Assembly: GCA_033398695.1 (NCBI GenBank)
Contig: CM065804.1
Coordinates: forward strand, 37,525,501 to 37,589,500
DNA length: 64,000 bases
Direction: 5' to 3'
From: Orobanche coerulescens
Taxonomy: Eukaryota > Streptophyta > Magnoliopsida > Lamiales > Orobanchaceae
The notes below the pieces were generated by a model. The model saw only the letters and a list, made by a program, of their open reading frames with translations. It was not told the DNA's origin and ran no database searches. Positions 32,569 through 45,534 of this stretch are shown one piece after another. Every line of letters starts with the position of its first letter. Position 1 is the first letter of the stretch. The position numbers and the translations under genes were made by a program.

Positions 32569-35397
32569 TGTAACACCCCGAAAATGGCGGCTATTACAGT
32601 GTCGTGGACCCCACGCCGGGACCCACCAGGCGATATCAACACATAGTTTAGACATCACAGAGATGTGGTACCGAACCACAATAACTTAATCATAACTCCG
32701 ATTAGGAGCGTAAACCGTATACATCAACTCATACAACCATACACAGGATCCAAATCCGGTATAAACCAAATGGAGATGGAATATACCCAAAACAATAATA
32801 ATACATTCGTCCAAAATTAGAATAGAAAAACAAAATTCCACAGTTAAGACATAACCGACCAACAAAAGACTCAGGGCCCCCGAACTAGCACCCTTCAATA
32901 CCATTCTCCGCCATCGTGCTCTTCCTGCGCCTTGCCCTTTCCTCGCCCTGAAATATAAGTATTTCGCCCAAACCACAAGGTCAGCTATACATGATAATAA
33001 TTCTCATGGCATTATACAATTCATATACATACAAATCTCAAGGAAATAACCGACTACTGAGTATACCCCTCGGGCGTATAAACAGTCAGTCCCAAACTGT
33101 CAACATATCCGATCATACACGGAATATGAACGACCAAACAACATGGCTCAAGACGGACGTCACAGTACGCCCAATCCGGAAATGTGTCCCGTGCACATGT
33201 CCACCCCGTATACGGAATCCAGAATATACGTGGGACGATATACCTAATTAGCCTCACGAACTACGTCTCGTGTGCACGGTCCAATGCGGAAACATCCACG
33301 CATGACCATCAAGTGCCCGGCTAAAAATCCTACACATAACCAATCGGCACGCAGATATGACTCCATAGATGTCACGATTCAACATGATAATGAAACTCAA
33401 CAAATTCACATTTATCCAAGAATCGAACAACTCACTGAAGTGACAACAAGGCTCAACGAGACCAACGATAGCAAGGGCGATAAACTTGGGAATACAATCC
33501 CACCACAAAACGGTAACACGATCAAAGACATCAGCATATCATGAATCATTGATTCACAGAGCAATACATATACACGAAATGCATAATATTCACAAGAATT
33601 CAACCATCATTATAACCAAGCAAGATAACTTGCCTCAATTCCGTAGACAAAACGAACAACTTTGAACGAAACGCAACTCGAACGAACAACCTTGAACGAA
33701 ACGCAACTCATTCAACAACACATTCATGCAATAATGATATTAATTCCTAAGAAACGACATCTGAAATATCACTCGAGTGATTCTTCCAATTCCAACGAAT
33801 ATCCAATATTTTCATTAGCGAGTTATGATACACCAGCTCATCTATAAAAGCCGATTTTCACCAAGTTATTTAGGTTCATCAAAATTTACGTCTCCTAATA
33901 CACAAAGATCAATGTAATTGAATTGAGTTATTATTTATATAGCATCATTATCACCCATAATCGTTATAATCATCCTAAGAACACTATCAACGTATTAATG
34001 TAGTGATCAACACCTTCTTAAGTTATCAACACATTCGATTAACTTGCATATATGAAGGTTATGTTTGTGTTCTACCAAAATACATTACTTTCTCTTGAAA
34101 AAGTTTCTCAAAACCTAGTTATATCATTTAGGATGTTTGAAAGTCTAAACATAACATCATTCAATCTTGTAATAATTATATTCAAGGTGTTAACATAACA
34201 TTTAGACAGTCCATTACATCGACTTATCAAATTTATCACGAATGTATCAATTTCATAAGGCCAAAACATAGTCCCATGTTATTTCTCAAGGATTAACTAA
34301 ACATTCAAGACAATATTAGAATTTAACACTTCTAGCCATCAAGGATTCCTTACTTACAAGTATTAAGTGTCAAGATCGAAATCAGCTTCCTATTGCCATG
34401 TTATTAATCAGATTTTAACTAACATAATCAACACAACTATGTTATGTAGCTAACAACCATTAAAAAGTGATACAAATATTCCTTATATTGTTCTTTACTT
34501 AGTTTGATCATGATTCTAATAACTATCATGTTTATACTAGATTAATCTAACATTATACGAAGTGTTTAATACTAATATCATCACTAGCATGGGTTCAATA
34601 TGAGTTAAATAAAAACCAACCTAAAAATTAATAACAACACCAAGACTTCCAAGAACACACTTCGAACTCCTAATCTCCAAGCCACAATCCAAGTGACGAA
34701 GCTCCAACACAAAATGGAAGGGGTAGAAATCGATTTAACAAGATGGGGATTCGGTTTCTTAGATGGAGGGTTGAGTTGGATTGTGCAGAAAAAATGAAAG
34801 GCCAATCATACCTTTACAACTCGTATAAACAATTACGTACGCTATAGCTAACGCTTAACGTGTACGTTAAGAACATTACGTACATAATTCTACGGGCATT
34901 ACGTACGTAACGAATCCCCAGATGCTACCGACTCAAAACACATATGCTATTATGTACGTTGCCAAATTAATGTGCATAAGGCTCTTGTACATTACGTATG
35001 CTAATGCACAGCCATTACATATGTAATGACTGTTGACTAGGCTGTCACAATCGAATCACCGACCACTACCCACGTCTGGTCCCACCCGCCGAAAGGCGAG
35101 CTGCTGATTGATACAACACATTACATACGTTAACATAGGAGTGTTACGTACGTAATGCTACGTACATAGCATATGTAACTATAACATGGTAGCGCACGCT
35201 AAGGGCAACATCAAGTAAAAATGAAATTCTCCAAATAACAGCTAACAGTCAACTATAGTATGAACGACAAAGATCAACAATTCAACTTAACATAACTCAT
35301 CAATATACTAGTTATAATAAGTACGGATATGGTACGACAATACTAGAATTATCCAAAAAATACAACAGTAAAGACGAGAGTTCAGGAGGATATTACA
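32569..35397 (-). repeat. E 3' LTR (2.83 kb)
   Basis: In plus orientation it starts TGTAACACCCCGAAAATGGC and ends GGATATTACA. It contains a palindromic motif cluster at 34828-35210. No coding content. Confidence 0.92.
34828..35210. repeat. TTACGTACGTAA-type cluster in E 3' LTR
   Basis: Units include AATTACGTACGCTATAGC, TTAACGTGTACGTTAAG, CATTACGTACATAATTC, GCATTACGTACGTAACG, CTATTATGTACGTTG, CATTACATATGTAATG, GTTACGTACGTAATGC and TAGCGCACGCTAAGG. There are about twelve in 380 bp. Confidence 0.88.
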
Positions 35398-35432
35398 TAC
35401 TCACCTCGTTAAAAGGAGTTTCGCCCCCGAAA

Positions 35433-36603
35433 CTAAGGGGTAAAAAACTCGGGATATCTCTTTCGCATGCTCTCCTCAGTCTCCCATGTAGCCTCCTCGA
35501 TTCTGTGTCTAGACCACTGAATCTTCAATAAGGGAATCGTCTTGTTCCCAAATTGTTTGACCCTCCTCTCAAGTATCCGTACAGGACGTTCTTCATACGA
35601 ATGGTCATCGGCTATCTCGAACTCTTCGAATCGAATAATGTGGCTCGGGTCAGCAATATATATTCTCAATTGGGATACATGAAATACGTTGTGAATCCGA
35701 CTCAAAGCTGGTGGTAACGCCAAACGATAGGCTAGGTCACCTACACATTCCAAAATCTCAAACGGACCAATATACCGAGCTCAGCTTGCCTCTCTTTCCA
35801 AAACGGAAAACACCTCGAGTTGGGGACACTTTTACTAATACATGATCACCAACCTCAAACTCGAGTCGTCGTCGAAGATTACCTGCATACGATTTTTGGC
35901 GGATCTGCGCCGTTACTAGATGACTCTTAATCAGAGCGATCTTCTCACGAGCTGCTAATAACATATCAGGATCTGTACCAATGGATTCACACAAGTCATC
36001 CCAACACAAAGGGTATCTACAACGACGACCATACAATGCCTCATAAGGTGCCATCTTAATCGAAGCGTGCAAGATGTTATTATAGGTGAAATCCACCAAC
36101 GGTAGTTGGGCTTCCCAGTCGTACTTTCAATCAAGAACACACACCCTCAACATATCCTCCAGAGCTTGAATGGTCCTCTTAGACTGACCATCGGTCTGAG
36201 GATGAAATGTCGTACTGAAGTTCAACTGTGTACCCATCGCATGATGAACTGCTTTCCAGAAATGTGACACAAACTGTCCATCACGATCTGATATAATACT
36301 CTTGGGGGTACCATGAAGCCTCACAATCTCCTTGATGAACAGCTGGGACAACCTATCGGGACCCCACGTATCCTTAATCTCCAAGAAGTGGGCTTATTTG
36401 GTCAGCCAATCCACAATCACCCAAATCGTATTCATACGTCGACGGCTCATCGGCAAGCTAGTGATAAAATCCATCGATATGTCCTCCAATTTCCACTCAA
36501 GAATCGTCAGCGGTTTCAGCATTCCTGCGGGTCGCTGATGCTCAATCTTAACCTGCTGACATGTTAAACATCTCGAAACGAACTCTTCAACTTCACGTTT
36601 CAT
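35433..36603 (-). pseudogene. E integrase and chromodomain
   Basis: The frames give FVSRCLTCQQVKIEHQRP (zinc region), DFITSLPMSRRR, a core with [28 protein letters not shown] and [17 protein letters not shown], then GDHVLVKVSPTRG. The C-terminus has HNVFHVSQLRIY and a chromodomain (VKQFGNKTIPLLKIQW, EEATWETEESMRKRYPE). Two frame breaks are seen, near 36110 and 35755, plus a stop near 36390. Confidence 0.87.
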
Positions 36604-36931
36604 ATTACCCCCACCAATTCAAATCCTTATATATTTTGTTCGAGCCCGGGTGAACAGAGTATGGGGTAGCGTGGGCCTCCTTCAGAATAGTGTTCCTAAA
36701 CTCTTCATCCGCTGGTACACATACTCGATTCTTGAAGCGTATCAGTCAGTCCTCGTGAATCACAAATCCAGAGGCTTTCCCCTGGTCCACTTATCCCCGA
36801 ATTCTCGATAAGAACGGGTCCATCACCTATTTCTCCTTGTTCATATCGTCAAGGGACGATGAGATTTCAAGCATGCAAAGTTGACCCTGAACGTGCTGTA
36901 ACCAGATCTCAATCTCCGGCCTGATGAACTC

Positions 36932-38363
36932 TTACTGCAATTCCCTTTGGACTGTTAAATAGGCAAGCATCTGCTCTTGTACTGTCTTACGACTTAGGGC
37001 GTCGGAAACCACATTTTCTTTTCCCGGATGATAAAGGATCTCGATATCATAATCTTTGATTAGTTCTAGACACCTTCTATGCCTCATATTCAACTCATTT
37101 TGAGTGAAAATGTACTTCAGGCTCCTGTGATTAGTAAAAATCTGACAGGTAGCTCCATACAGATAGTGACGCCAGATTTTCAAAGCAAACATCACGGCCA
37201 CTAGCTCCAAATCATGGGTCGGGTAATTAACTTCATAGGGTCGCAGCTGTCTATATGCATAGGCAATCACCTTCCCATTCTGCATTAGCACACATCCAAG
37301 GCCCTGCCTCGATACGTCACTACAAACCACAAATCCTTCTGTTCCTTTTGGTAGAACCAAAATAGGTGCTGAAATCAATCGACTCTTGAGTTCATCAAAA
37401 CTTTGCTGACATGCCTCCGACCACAAATATGTCTTCTCTTTCCTCAATAGATTAGTCATCGGTTGAGCAATCTTGGAAAAACCTTCTACGAACCGTCGGT
37501 AATAGCCTGCTAGACCCAGGAAACTACGAACTTCCTTCATGTTCTTCGGAGGTAGCCAGTCACGAATAGCTTCTGTCATTTGTGGGTCTACTCTCACCCC
37601 ATCGGCCGATATCAAATGTCCAAGAAAAATAACCTCAGGCATCCAAAACTCACATTTGGAGAATTTTCCATTGAGGTGTTCCCGCCTCAACACATCGAGA
37701 ACCTGACGGAGATGATACTCGTGTTCTTCATGGTCACGAGAGTAAATCAAAATGTCATCAATGAACGACTACAAAACGATCCAGATAATCAATAAAAAAT
37801 CGATTCATCAACTCCATAAACACTGTCGGTGCATTAGTCAGTCCGAATGGCATCACTACAAACTCATAATGCCCATAACAAGTACGAAAAGCTGCCTTCG
37901 GAATATCAGACTCTCGAATCCTCAACTGATGGTATCCGGATCTTAGGTCGATCTTGGAAAATACAGCAGCGCCTTGGAGTTGATCCAACATGTCATCAAT
38001 ACGAGGCAACGGTTATTTGTTCTTGATTGTTACCCTATTCAGTTCACGGTAATCAATACAAAAATGTAGAGATCCGTCTTTCTTCCATACAAATAACACT
38101 GGTGCTCCCCAAGGGGACACACTGGGTCGAATATAGCCCTTTTCAGTCAACTCCTCAAGATGGCTCTTCAACTCCTGCATCTCGGTCGGTGCCATACGAT
38201 ACGGTGCTTTCGAAAGCGGGGATGTCCCTGGATCCAACTCAATGGTGAATTCCACCTCCCGTCGTGGGGGTAAGCCTGGCAACTCATCTGGAAATACATC
38301 TGGGTTGTCTCGAACTACCGGAATATCGGTAAACTCAACTGGACGATTGGTTGTCTTGTTCAT
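36932..38363 (-). pseudogene. E reverse transcriptase and RNase H
   Basis: RT reads [50 protein letters not shown] and [12 protein letters not shown]. The catalytic IDD region is damaged by a frame change near 37755. RNase H reads [17 protein letters not shown] (normally SDAS, so the first Asp is present but the context changed), [23 protein letters not shown] (Asp replaced by Asn) and VVSDALSRK. Loss of that Asp would abolish RNase H activity. Confidence 0.87.
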
Positions 38364-38387
38364 GTAGCACCAATAACCAACACACCC

Positions 38388-38909
38388 CTAATTCAGTAGT
38401 TTCACTGCTTTCATATTGCTGATGACTCTCCCAGAATGACTGGGATTATCACGCTGAAAAATACACTCGAAACCATCATCAGATGTGATGGTCACTGTTC
38501 GCTTACGGACGCTAAGCACGCTATCATGACGATCCATCCAATCGATACCCAAGATCACATCATCTTTAGGTAAGTCAACCAAAATCAAGTCTGACAACCA
38601 CTCACGATCGTTCATGCGAATCGGACAGTTCTGCACTTCACGATTCCCAATAATTCTTCTACCATCGGGTAGACCAATGACATATGGTTCACATTCGAAA
38701 ATATGATCTAATCGCAAATGACTCAAACAAGAAGCATATAAAATGGAGTGTGAAGCACCAGTATTAAAAAGGACACAAACGGGCTGAGAATGGATCTCGA
38801 GAGTACCTGCAATCATGCTGGCTTCGGGATCGTCGTCCTTCTTCATCTCGTAGACTCTGGGTTTGGCAACTCTAGTACCAGGTGTACCAGCCTGATTTCT
38901 ATGGCCCAT
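38388..38909 (-). pseudogene. E aspartic protease
   Basis: VLFNTGASHSILY has Asn at the catalytic Asp position, so the enzyme would be inactive. Later motifs DDVILGIDWMDRHD and the N-terminal IAGTLEIHSQPV are normal. The frame is open from within gag to the RT linker. Confidence 0.85.
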
Positions 38910-39440
38910 CCCTTTGTTCGCCCCGGTAGTCTGATAAGAAGCGGACAGAGGTACACGGTCCTGACCAGAAGACTGTACCGGAGCAAGAGATGCTACTAGA
39001 GCACGCCCAGGTGCACTCTTGCAATAACGAGCACGATGTCCATTCTTCCGACAAGTATGGCACGCGATGGCCGGTTTCGGGCATTAGCAACTGATGTGTC
39101 CCTGGTCCCCACAATTATGGCATACAATAGATTAGCTGATGGCTCGAGAATGCGATCCGGGTGTACCAGCCTGATTTCTATGGCCCGTCCCTTTGTTCGC
39201 CCCGGTAGTCTGATAAGAAGCGGACAGAGGTACACGGTCCTGACCAGAAGACTGTACCGGAGCAAGAGATGCTACTGGAGCACGCCCAGGTCCACTCTTG
39301 CAATAACGAGCACGATGTCCATTCTTCCGACAAGTATGGCACGCGATGGCCGGTTTCGGGCATTAGCAACTGATGTGTCCCTGGTCCCCACAATTATGGC
39401 ATACAATAGATTAGCTGATGGCTCGAGAATGCGATCCGGT
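38883..39440. repeat. In-frame 279-bp tandem duplication in E gag
   Basis: Two copies with exact 279-bp period begin TGTACCAGCCTGATTTC at 38883 and 39162. They differ at only a few bases. Each contains two zinc knuckles on the minus strand, and each has the same TAA codon between them. 279 is divisible by three, so the duplication keeps frame. Confidence 0.95.
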
Positions 39441-40400
39441 CGGTCTCGATGCCGTAGGTGGCCGCTCAGAAGGATTCGGTGCAGATTGGGGCTTCCTGAA
39501 CATCCCCCGATTACTGTCTGCCTGGGTCTGGTTCCTGGAACTCATGTTGGAGGACTGAGGCTACTTCTTGGAAATCTCCTTCACAGTAAGTTCGTATTCC
39601 AGAGCCTTCTCGATAAACTCTGGTAGGGTCGTACAATGGTGGTTAAGCAACTGCATCTTCATCCGGGGTTTAACCCTCTTGAGGAAATATTTGAACTTAT
39701 CAGTCTCCGTTCAGACAACTAACGTAGCAAAAGATAGAAGTGCCTGGAATCTCTCGGAAATAGATAACACATCCGCGTCCTCGGATAGATCGGGGTTCAG
39801 TAATTCTGACAATTTTGCCTCATTCAGTGGTGCGAGATAGCAACAATCCAACATGAGATTTTTGAAGTCTTCCCAGGTACTCACGCGGTCAGCAGATCTC
39901 ATAGAAAGCCACCAAGTATGGGCGCTCTTACTAAGGTAGTAAGCCGCCACGGCAACTCGGTTCTCTTCTGGGTACTCCACCATCTCGAAAAGTTTCTCGA
40001 AATACTCTATCCAATATACAATATTAGCAGGTTCAGAAGAGCCTTCAAAGGTCGGAGGTCGCTGTCGCGATATGTTGCTAATGATCCTACTCAGGATTCT
40101 GCCGTACACCGGAGGCGGAGGCTGCTGTCCCTGCTATTGGCCAGTAGTAGCATTTCTCTGCCTAGCTTCCATCAGCTGACCCATTTGGGTTATCTGGCCC
40201 ATCATGCCCTACATAATCACATAAGGGTCGACAGGGGAACCTTCATGTCATTCGGCATGGTGGGACTGACTCCTAGTGGGTGAATAACTCTCTGCCGAGC
40301 TTTGTCCCCCACTCGAATGCGTGTTAGTGCGTGGTCTCGGGATTCGGCCTCTCCCGCGGCCTCGGCCCCCTCTACCATGGCCTCTCAAGTTACGTTCCAT
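38890..40400 (-). pseudogene. E gag with duplicated zinc-knuckle region
   Basis: The likely start is the ATG at 40400 (MERNLRGHGRGGRGRGRG, the usual basic gag N-terminus). The gag domain is at 40109-39711 (NIVYWIEYFEKLFEMVEYPE, YYLSKSAHTWW). Downstream are knuckles CHNCGDQGHISC and CHTCRKNGHRARYC, present twice because of the tandem duplication. In-frame stops occur between the knuckles in both copies and near 40120-40240. Confidence 0.85.
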
Positions 40401-40820
40401 ACTGAAAGAATCATACAATAATCTTAAGCATAACTCAATATACATCTTATGCTAAGCTAATACCAGTAGTAGAACTAGCATACTCAAGTAAACAGTTCAT
40501 AATGTATTATCGGCACTACGAGTGCCACACCCAATATCATATCGATATCAAGCCGAAGCAGTTCGATCACATAATCAATTTAGAATTTTCCTCAGAAAAT
40601 AAAACATATGAATCTTACCACGCATTCTCGAAGTGCCAGGATCAACAAAGAGATCGATTCATCATCAATATTATGCCAGTAATTAAATCATGTTCCATGA
40701 GAAACATACCGTATTTGGCGGGTCAGGCGCGTGCACAGGTCACACGTGGCACGAAGGTTTCTTGATGATAGTTCAATCCACAATGTCTCGAAAGAAAAAA
40801 GACTCTCTGATACCATCTTC
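40401..40820 (-). other. E 5' leader with primer-binding site
   Basis: About 420 bp of non-coding leader lie between the 5' LTR and gag. Next to the LTR the minus strand reads ATGGTATCAGAGAG (40801-40816), which matches the initiator tRNA-Met primer-binding site TGGTATCAGAGC with a change in the last base. No other feature was seen. Confidence 0.75.
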
Positions 40821-43078
40821 TGCAACACCCCGAAAATGGCGGCTATTATAATATCGTGGACCCCACACCGGGACCCACCAGGTGATATCAACATATAGTT
40901 TAGACATCACATAGATGTGGTACCGAACCACAATAACTTAATCATAACTCCGATTAGGAGCGTAAACCGTATACATCAACTCATACAACCATACACAGGA
41001 TCCAAATCCGGTATAAACCATATGGAGATGGAATATACCCAAAACACTAATAATGCATTCGTCCAAAATTAGAATAGAAAAACGAAATTCCACAGTTAAG
41101 ACATAACCGACCAACAAAAGACTCGGGGGACCCGAACTAGCACCCTTCAATACCCTTCGCCACCATCGTGCTCTTCCTACGCCTTGCCCTTTCCTCGCCC
41201 TGAAATACAAGTATTTCGCCCAAACCACAGGATCAGCTATACATGATAATAATTCTCATGGCATTTTACAACTCATATATATACGGATCTCAAAGAAATA
41301 ACCGACTACTGAGTATACCCCTCGGGCATATAAACTGTCAGTCCCAAACTGTCGAACATATCCAATCATACACGGAATATGAACGACCAAACAACATGGC
41401 TCAAAACGGACGTCATGGTACGCCCGATCCGGAAATGTGTCTGTGCACATGTCCACCCCGTATACAGAATCCAGAATATACGTGGGACGATGTACCTAAT
41501 TAGCCTCACAAACTACGTCTCGTGTGAACGGTCCAATGCGGAAACATACACGCATGACCATCAAGTGCCCGGCTAAAAATCCTACACAACCAATTGGCAC
41601 GCAAATATGATTCACGATGCAACCTGACAACGAAACTCAACAAATTACACATTTATCCAATAATCGAACAACTCACCGAAGTGACAACTAGGTTCAACTA
41701 GACCAACGATAGCAAGGGCGATAAACTTGGGAATACAATCCCACCACAAAACGGTAACACGATCGAAGATAACACCATATCATGAATCATAGATTCACAT
41801 AACATTACATATACATGAAACACATAATATTCACAAGAATCCAACCATCATGATAACCAAGCAAGATAACTTGCCTCAATTCCGTAGACGAATAGCCCTT
41901 CTTCAAACGAACGAACGGTCGGAATTTTTAACTACTAATATTCACTCGAACGAACAACCTTGAATGAAACGCAACTCATTCAACAACACATTCATGCCAT
42001 AATGATATTAATTCCTAAGAAACGACATCCGAAATATCACTAGAGTGATTCTTCCAATTCCAATGAATATCCCATATTTTCATTAACGAGTTATGATACA
42101 CTAGCTCATCTATAAAAGCCGATTTTCACCAAGTTATTTAGGTTCATCCAAAATTTACGTCTCCTAATACACAAGGATCAATGTAATTGAATTCGGTCAT
42201 TAATTCTATAGCATCATTATCACCCATAATCGTTATAATCATCCTAAGAACACTATCAACGTATTAATGTAGTGCTCAACACCTTCTCAAGTTATCAACT
42301 CATTCGATTAACTTGCATATATGAATGTTATGTTTGTGTTCTACCAAAATCCATTACTTTCACTTGAAAAAGTTGCTCAAAACCTAGTTATATAATTTAT
42401 GATGTTTGAAACTCTAAACATAACATCATTCAATCTTGTAATAATTATTTTCAGGGTGTTAACATAACATTTAGACAGTCCATTACATCGACTTATCAAT
42501 CATCACGAATGTATCAATTTCCTAAGGCCAAAGCATAGTCCCATGTTATTTCTCAAGGATTAACTAAACCTTCAAGACAAGATTAGAATTTAATAGCTCT
42601 AGTCATCAAGGATTCCTTACTTACAAGTCCTAAGTGTCAAGATCGAAATCAGCTTCCTATTGCCATGTTATTAATCAGATTTTAACCAACATAATCAACA
42701 CAACTATGTTATGTAGCTAACAACCATTAAGAAGTGATACTAGTATTCCTTATATTGTTCTTCACTTAGTTTGATCATGATTCTAATAACTATCATGTTT
42801 ATACTAGATTAATCTAACATTATACAAAGTGTTTAATACTAATATCATCACTAGCATGGGTTCAATACAAGTTAAAGAAAAACCTACCTCAAAGTGAACA
42901 ACAACACTATGACTTCCACGAACACACTTCGAACTCCTAATCTCCAAGCCACAATCCAAGTGACGAAGCTCCAACACAAGATGGAAGGGGTAGAAATCAA
43001 TTTAACAGGATGGGGATTCGGTTTCTCAGAGGGAGGGTTGAGTTGGATTGTGCAGAAAAATGAAAGGCAAGTCATACC

Positions 43079-43084
43079 TTTATA
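43079..43084 (-). promoter_or_regulatory. Probable TATA box in E 5' LTR
   Basis: TATAAA on the minus strand, about 10 bp from the palindromic array. The other LTR has a mutated TGTAAA here. Confidence 0.55.
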
Positions 43085-43094
43085 ACCCGTATAA

Positions 43095-43445
43095 AGCATT
43101 ACGTACGCCATAGCTAAATTAAGAACATTACGTACATAATTCTACGGGCATTACGTACGTAACGAATCCCCAGATGCTACTGACTCAAAACACATATGCT
43201 ATTACGTACATTGTCAAATAAATGTGCACAAGGCTCTCGTACATTACGTACACTAATGCACAGCCATTACATACGTAAAGGTCGTTGACTAGGCTGTCAC
43301 AATCGAATCACCGACCACTGCCCACGTCTGGTCCCACCCGCCGAAAGGCGAGCTGCTGATTGATACATCACATTACGTACATTAACATAGGAGTGTTACG
43401 TACGTAATGCGACGTACATAGCGTACGTAACTATAACATGGTAGC
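43095..43445. repeat. TTACGTACGTAA-type cluster in E 5' LTR
   Basis: This is the equivalent of 34828-35210, with units such as CATTACGTACGTAACG, CATTACGTACACTAATG, GTTACGTACGTAATGC and TAGCGTACGTAAC. One unit near 43110 is deleted relative to the other LTR. Several units are closer to the perfect palindrome than in the 3' LTR. Confidence 0.88.
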
Positions 43446-43655
43446 GCACGCTAAGGGCAACATCAAGTAAAAAATGAAATTCTCCAAATAATATCTAACA
43501 GTCAACTATAGTATGAACGACAAAGATCAACAATTAAACTTAACATAACTCATCAATATACTAGTTATAATAAGTACGGATATGGTACGACAATACTCGA
43601 ATTATCCAAAAAATACAACAGTAAAGATGAGAGTTGAGGCGGATATTAAATTAAT

Positions 43656-44586
43656 TAATTATTGTCAATGTGAAGTGCTGATTTACCTATTTGGCTATGT
43701 ACCAACACTTAATTATAAGTGGACTCACTAATGGACCCTAGTAATTAAATTAAAATTCAATAAGGGCCCAAGACCAAAGGTTGGTCTAAATTAACCTTAA
43801 CTAGCCCAACACCCACTTGACCCAACCTACACCATTTAAACAAAATAATAATAATAATAATAATAATAAATAGATAAAAATCAGCCATGATGAGTAAGGG
43901 TATGAAGTGTCCCTTTGACCCTTCCATTTGTTACTTACACACACATGTCTTCACCTCTTTATTCACCAAGCCTCAACCCCCCTTCTATAAATACATCCAT
44001 GCACACTTTGCCTTCCTTTACAAAAAAAAAAAAAAAATTGCACAATCTAGAGAGAGAGGGAAAGGCCAAGAGGTAGAGAAAAAAAAAGAGGAAGAGAAGA
44101 GAATAAGAGAAAAGAGGAGGAAGGAGAAGGTTAGAAGGAAACAAGGTAATGTGCTTACTTACCTTAGCACTTATAAGTTTATATAGATATACATATATGT
44201 ATATAACTTAACTAACTAGTACTTGAATTTCTTATGATGGTCACATGTAGTGAAAAGGGAGGAAGAACCTTCACCATATTACAAATACTTAGAATTCCCT
44301 CACAACACAAAGCAAACAAGGTGGGTGTAAACTTATTTTCAAACTTATATATGAAATGTTTTCAATAAAGGAGGATGCATGTTCTTTTATGTAGTTTATA
44401 TAATCTTCATTTTTTATGTCCTAAGCATGCATGTTGATTTACAACTTGTTTGTAATGTGAAATTAACCAATTTTGATAATTGGAATGAAATGATTAAAAC
44501 TTCTTGCAAGATGAGCATGCTTGTTATTCTTAATATTCTGAAAATTATGATCTTGAAGTGTTTTATGTGTAATATATGATTATGCA
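43656..44586 (+). repeat. C 5' LTR, segment 2
   Basis: It continues the C LTR after E. Markers are GGCTATGTACCAACACTTAA, a (TAA)n run at 43848-43871, a TATA box at 43986-43993 and a GA-rich leader at 44047-44145. It ends where T is inserted. Confidence 0.87.
43986..43993 (+). promoter_or_regulatory. Probable TATA box in C 5' LTR
   Basis: TATAAATA, at the same place as in A and R1. Confidence 0.7.
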
Positions 44587-45534
44587 TGTTGTTGTTACCC
44601 AAAATATATTATATTGCTGGAATGGATGAGTAACAAACAAAATGCGAGAGCACATCCGTGGGAATGTAAATAACACAAGATTTTCCGGGTTTGTTAGGCC
44701 CGGGCTTGAATGATGTCGCGAGATATTATTAATACGAATACTTGGGAGTACAAATATTAATGTTAGAGTACAATTACAATGAGTGTAAAGACCCTAGTTA
44801 TCTAGATCTTGAGTGCTGATGATTGTCGGAAGAACCAGAGTTGAAGCTCTATGGTTCTTGTTCTCATTTCTGCCGACCGTCTTTGGGTTAAGAGGTTTCG
44901 AGAGAGAGAGAAAGATGTCCGAAGTTTATAGCATAGCCAGGAGAGAGAAGTCAACCCAAAAGTCATTTTCCGATAGCTAGAAGTCCTCTATTTATAGGAG
45001 GAGCTGGGATGTCTTAATCCTGACGGGCGATCACCTTTCCAATATTATAATAAGGGGACGATCGTCTATAGCACATGGGTTGGTTGCCTTAAACTCCGCG
45101 GCTACTGCTAGCAGCCAGCTATGCGAACCAATGAGAGTACAACACGCATCTCTTGTCGTTGTCTCGGGAGGTCCCACCTTGGACCTTTCGGCGGATCTGT
45201 CGGTATGTGAGAAGCTGGTGACAGGCTGGGATCAAATGGCCTTATCCTACGGCGCCTTTTCTGGATCTGCATGTGGGCCTCTATCCCGAGAGTCGGCCCT
45301 CGCAGACTTGACAAATGTTGGATTTACACGTGGCATGAGGCAGTCGTCCATGGTCGGGCACTTGGGACGATCGCTAGTTGCCGGGAGATGATCGCCATGG
45401 CAGTCGATCGCTCGGCGTTGGATCCTGATCTGGGTCCTTCGATCGGCAAGTCTGCCTTGGTTTATTTGACTCTGGTTCGGTCGCCCGGTCCTTGCGCCGA
45501 TCGCCTGTTGAGGTGTATAAATCGCGACACAACA
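44587..45534 (-). repeat. T 3' LTR
   Basis: Shares TGTTGTTACC start and GACACAACA end with 48245-49171. TATAAATA on the minus strand at 44989-44996 is the likely promoter. Confidence 0.88.

Larger units (their letters stand above)
32569..43650 (-). mobile_element. E: near-complete chromovirus nested in C's LTR
   Basis: This 11.08-kb minus-strand element has LTRs of 2829 and 2830 bp (32569-35397 and 40821-43650) and a perfect TTAAT duplication (32564-32568 and 43651-43655). All gag-pol domains are present in order, but with stops and frame changes. The LTRs are very similar by eye, with a few short indels, which suggests a fairly recent insertion. The right end reads ATATTAAA in place of ATATTACA. 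Confidence 0.93.
40821..43650 (-). repeat. E 5' LTR (2.83 kb)
   Basis: In plus orientation it starts TGCAACACCCCGAAAATGGC (a TGTA to TGCA change) and ends ATATTAAA. On the minus strand a TATAAA lies at 43079-43084, immediately downstream of the palindromic cluster 43095-43445, as expected for a U3 promoter. Confidence 0.92.
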
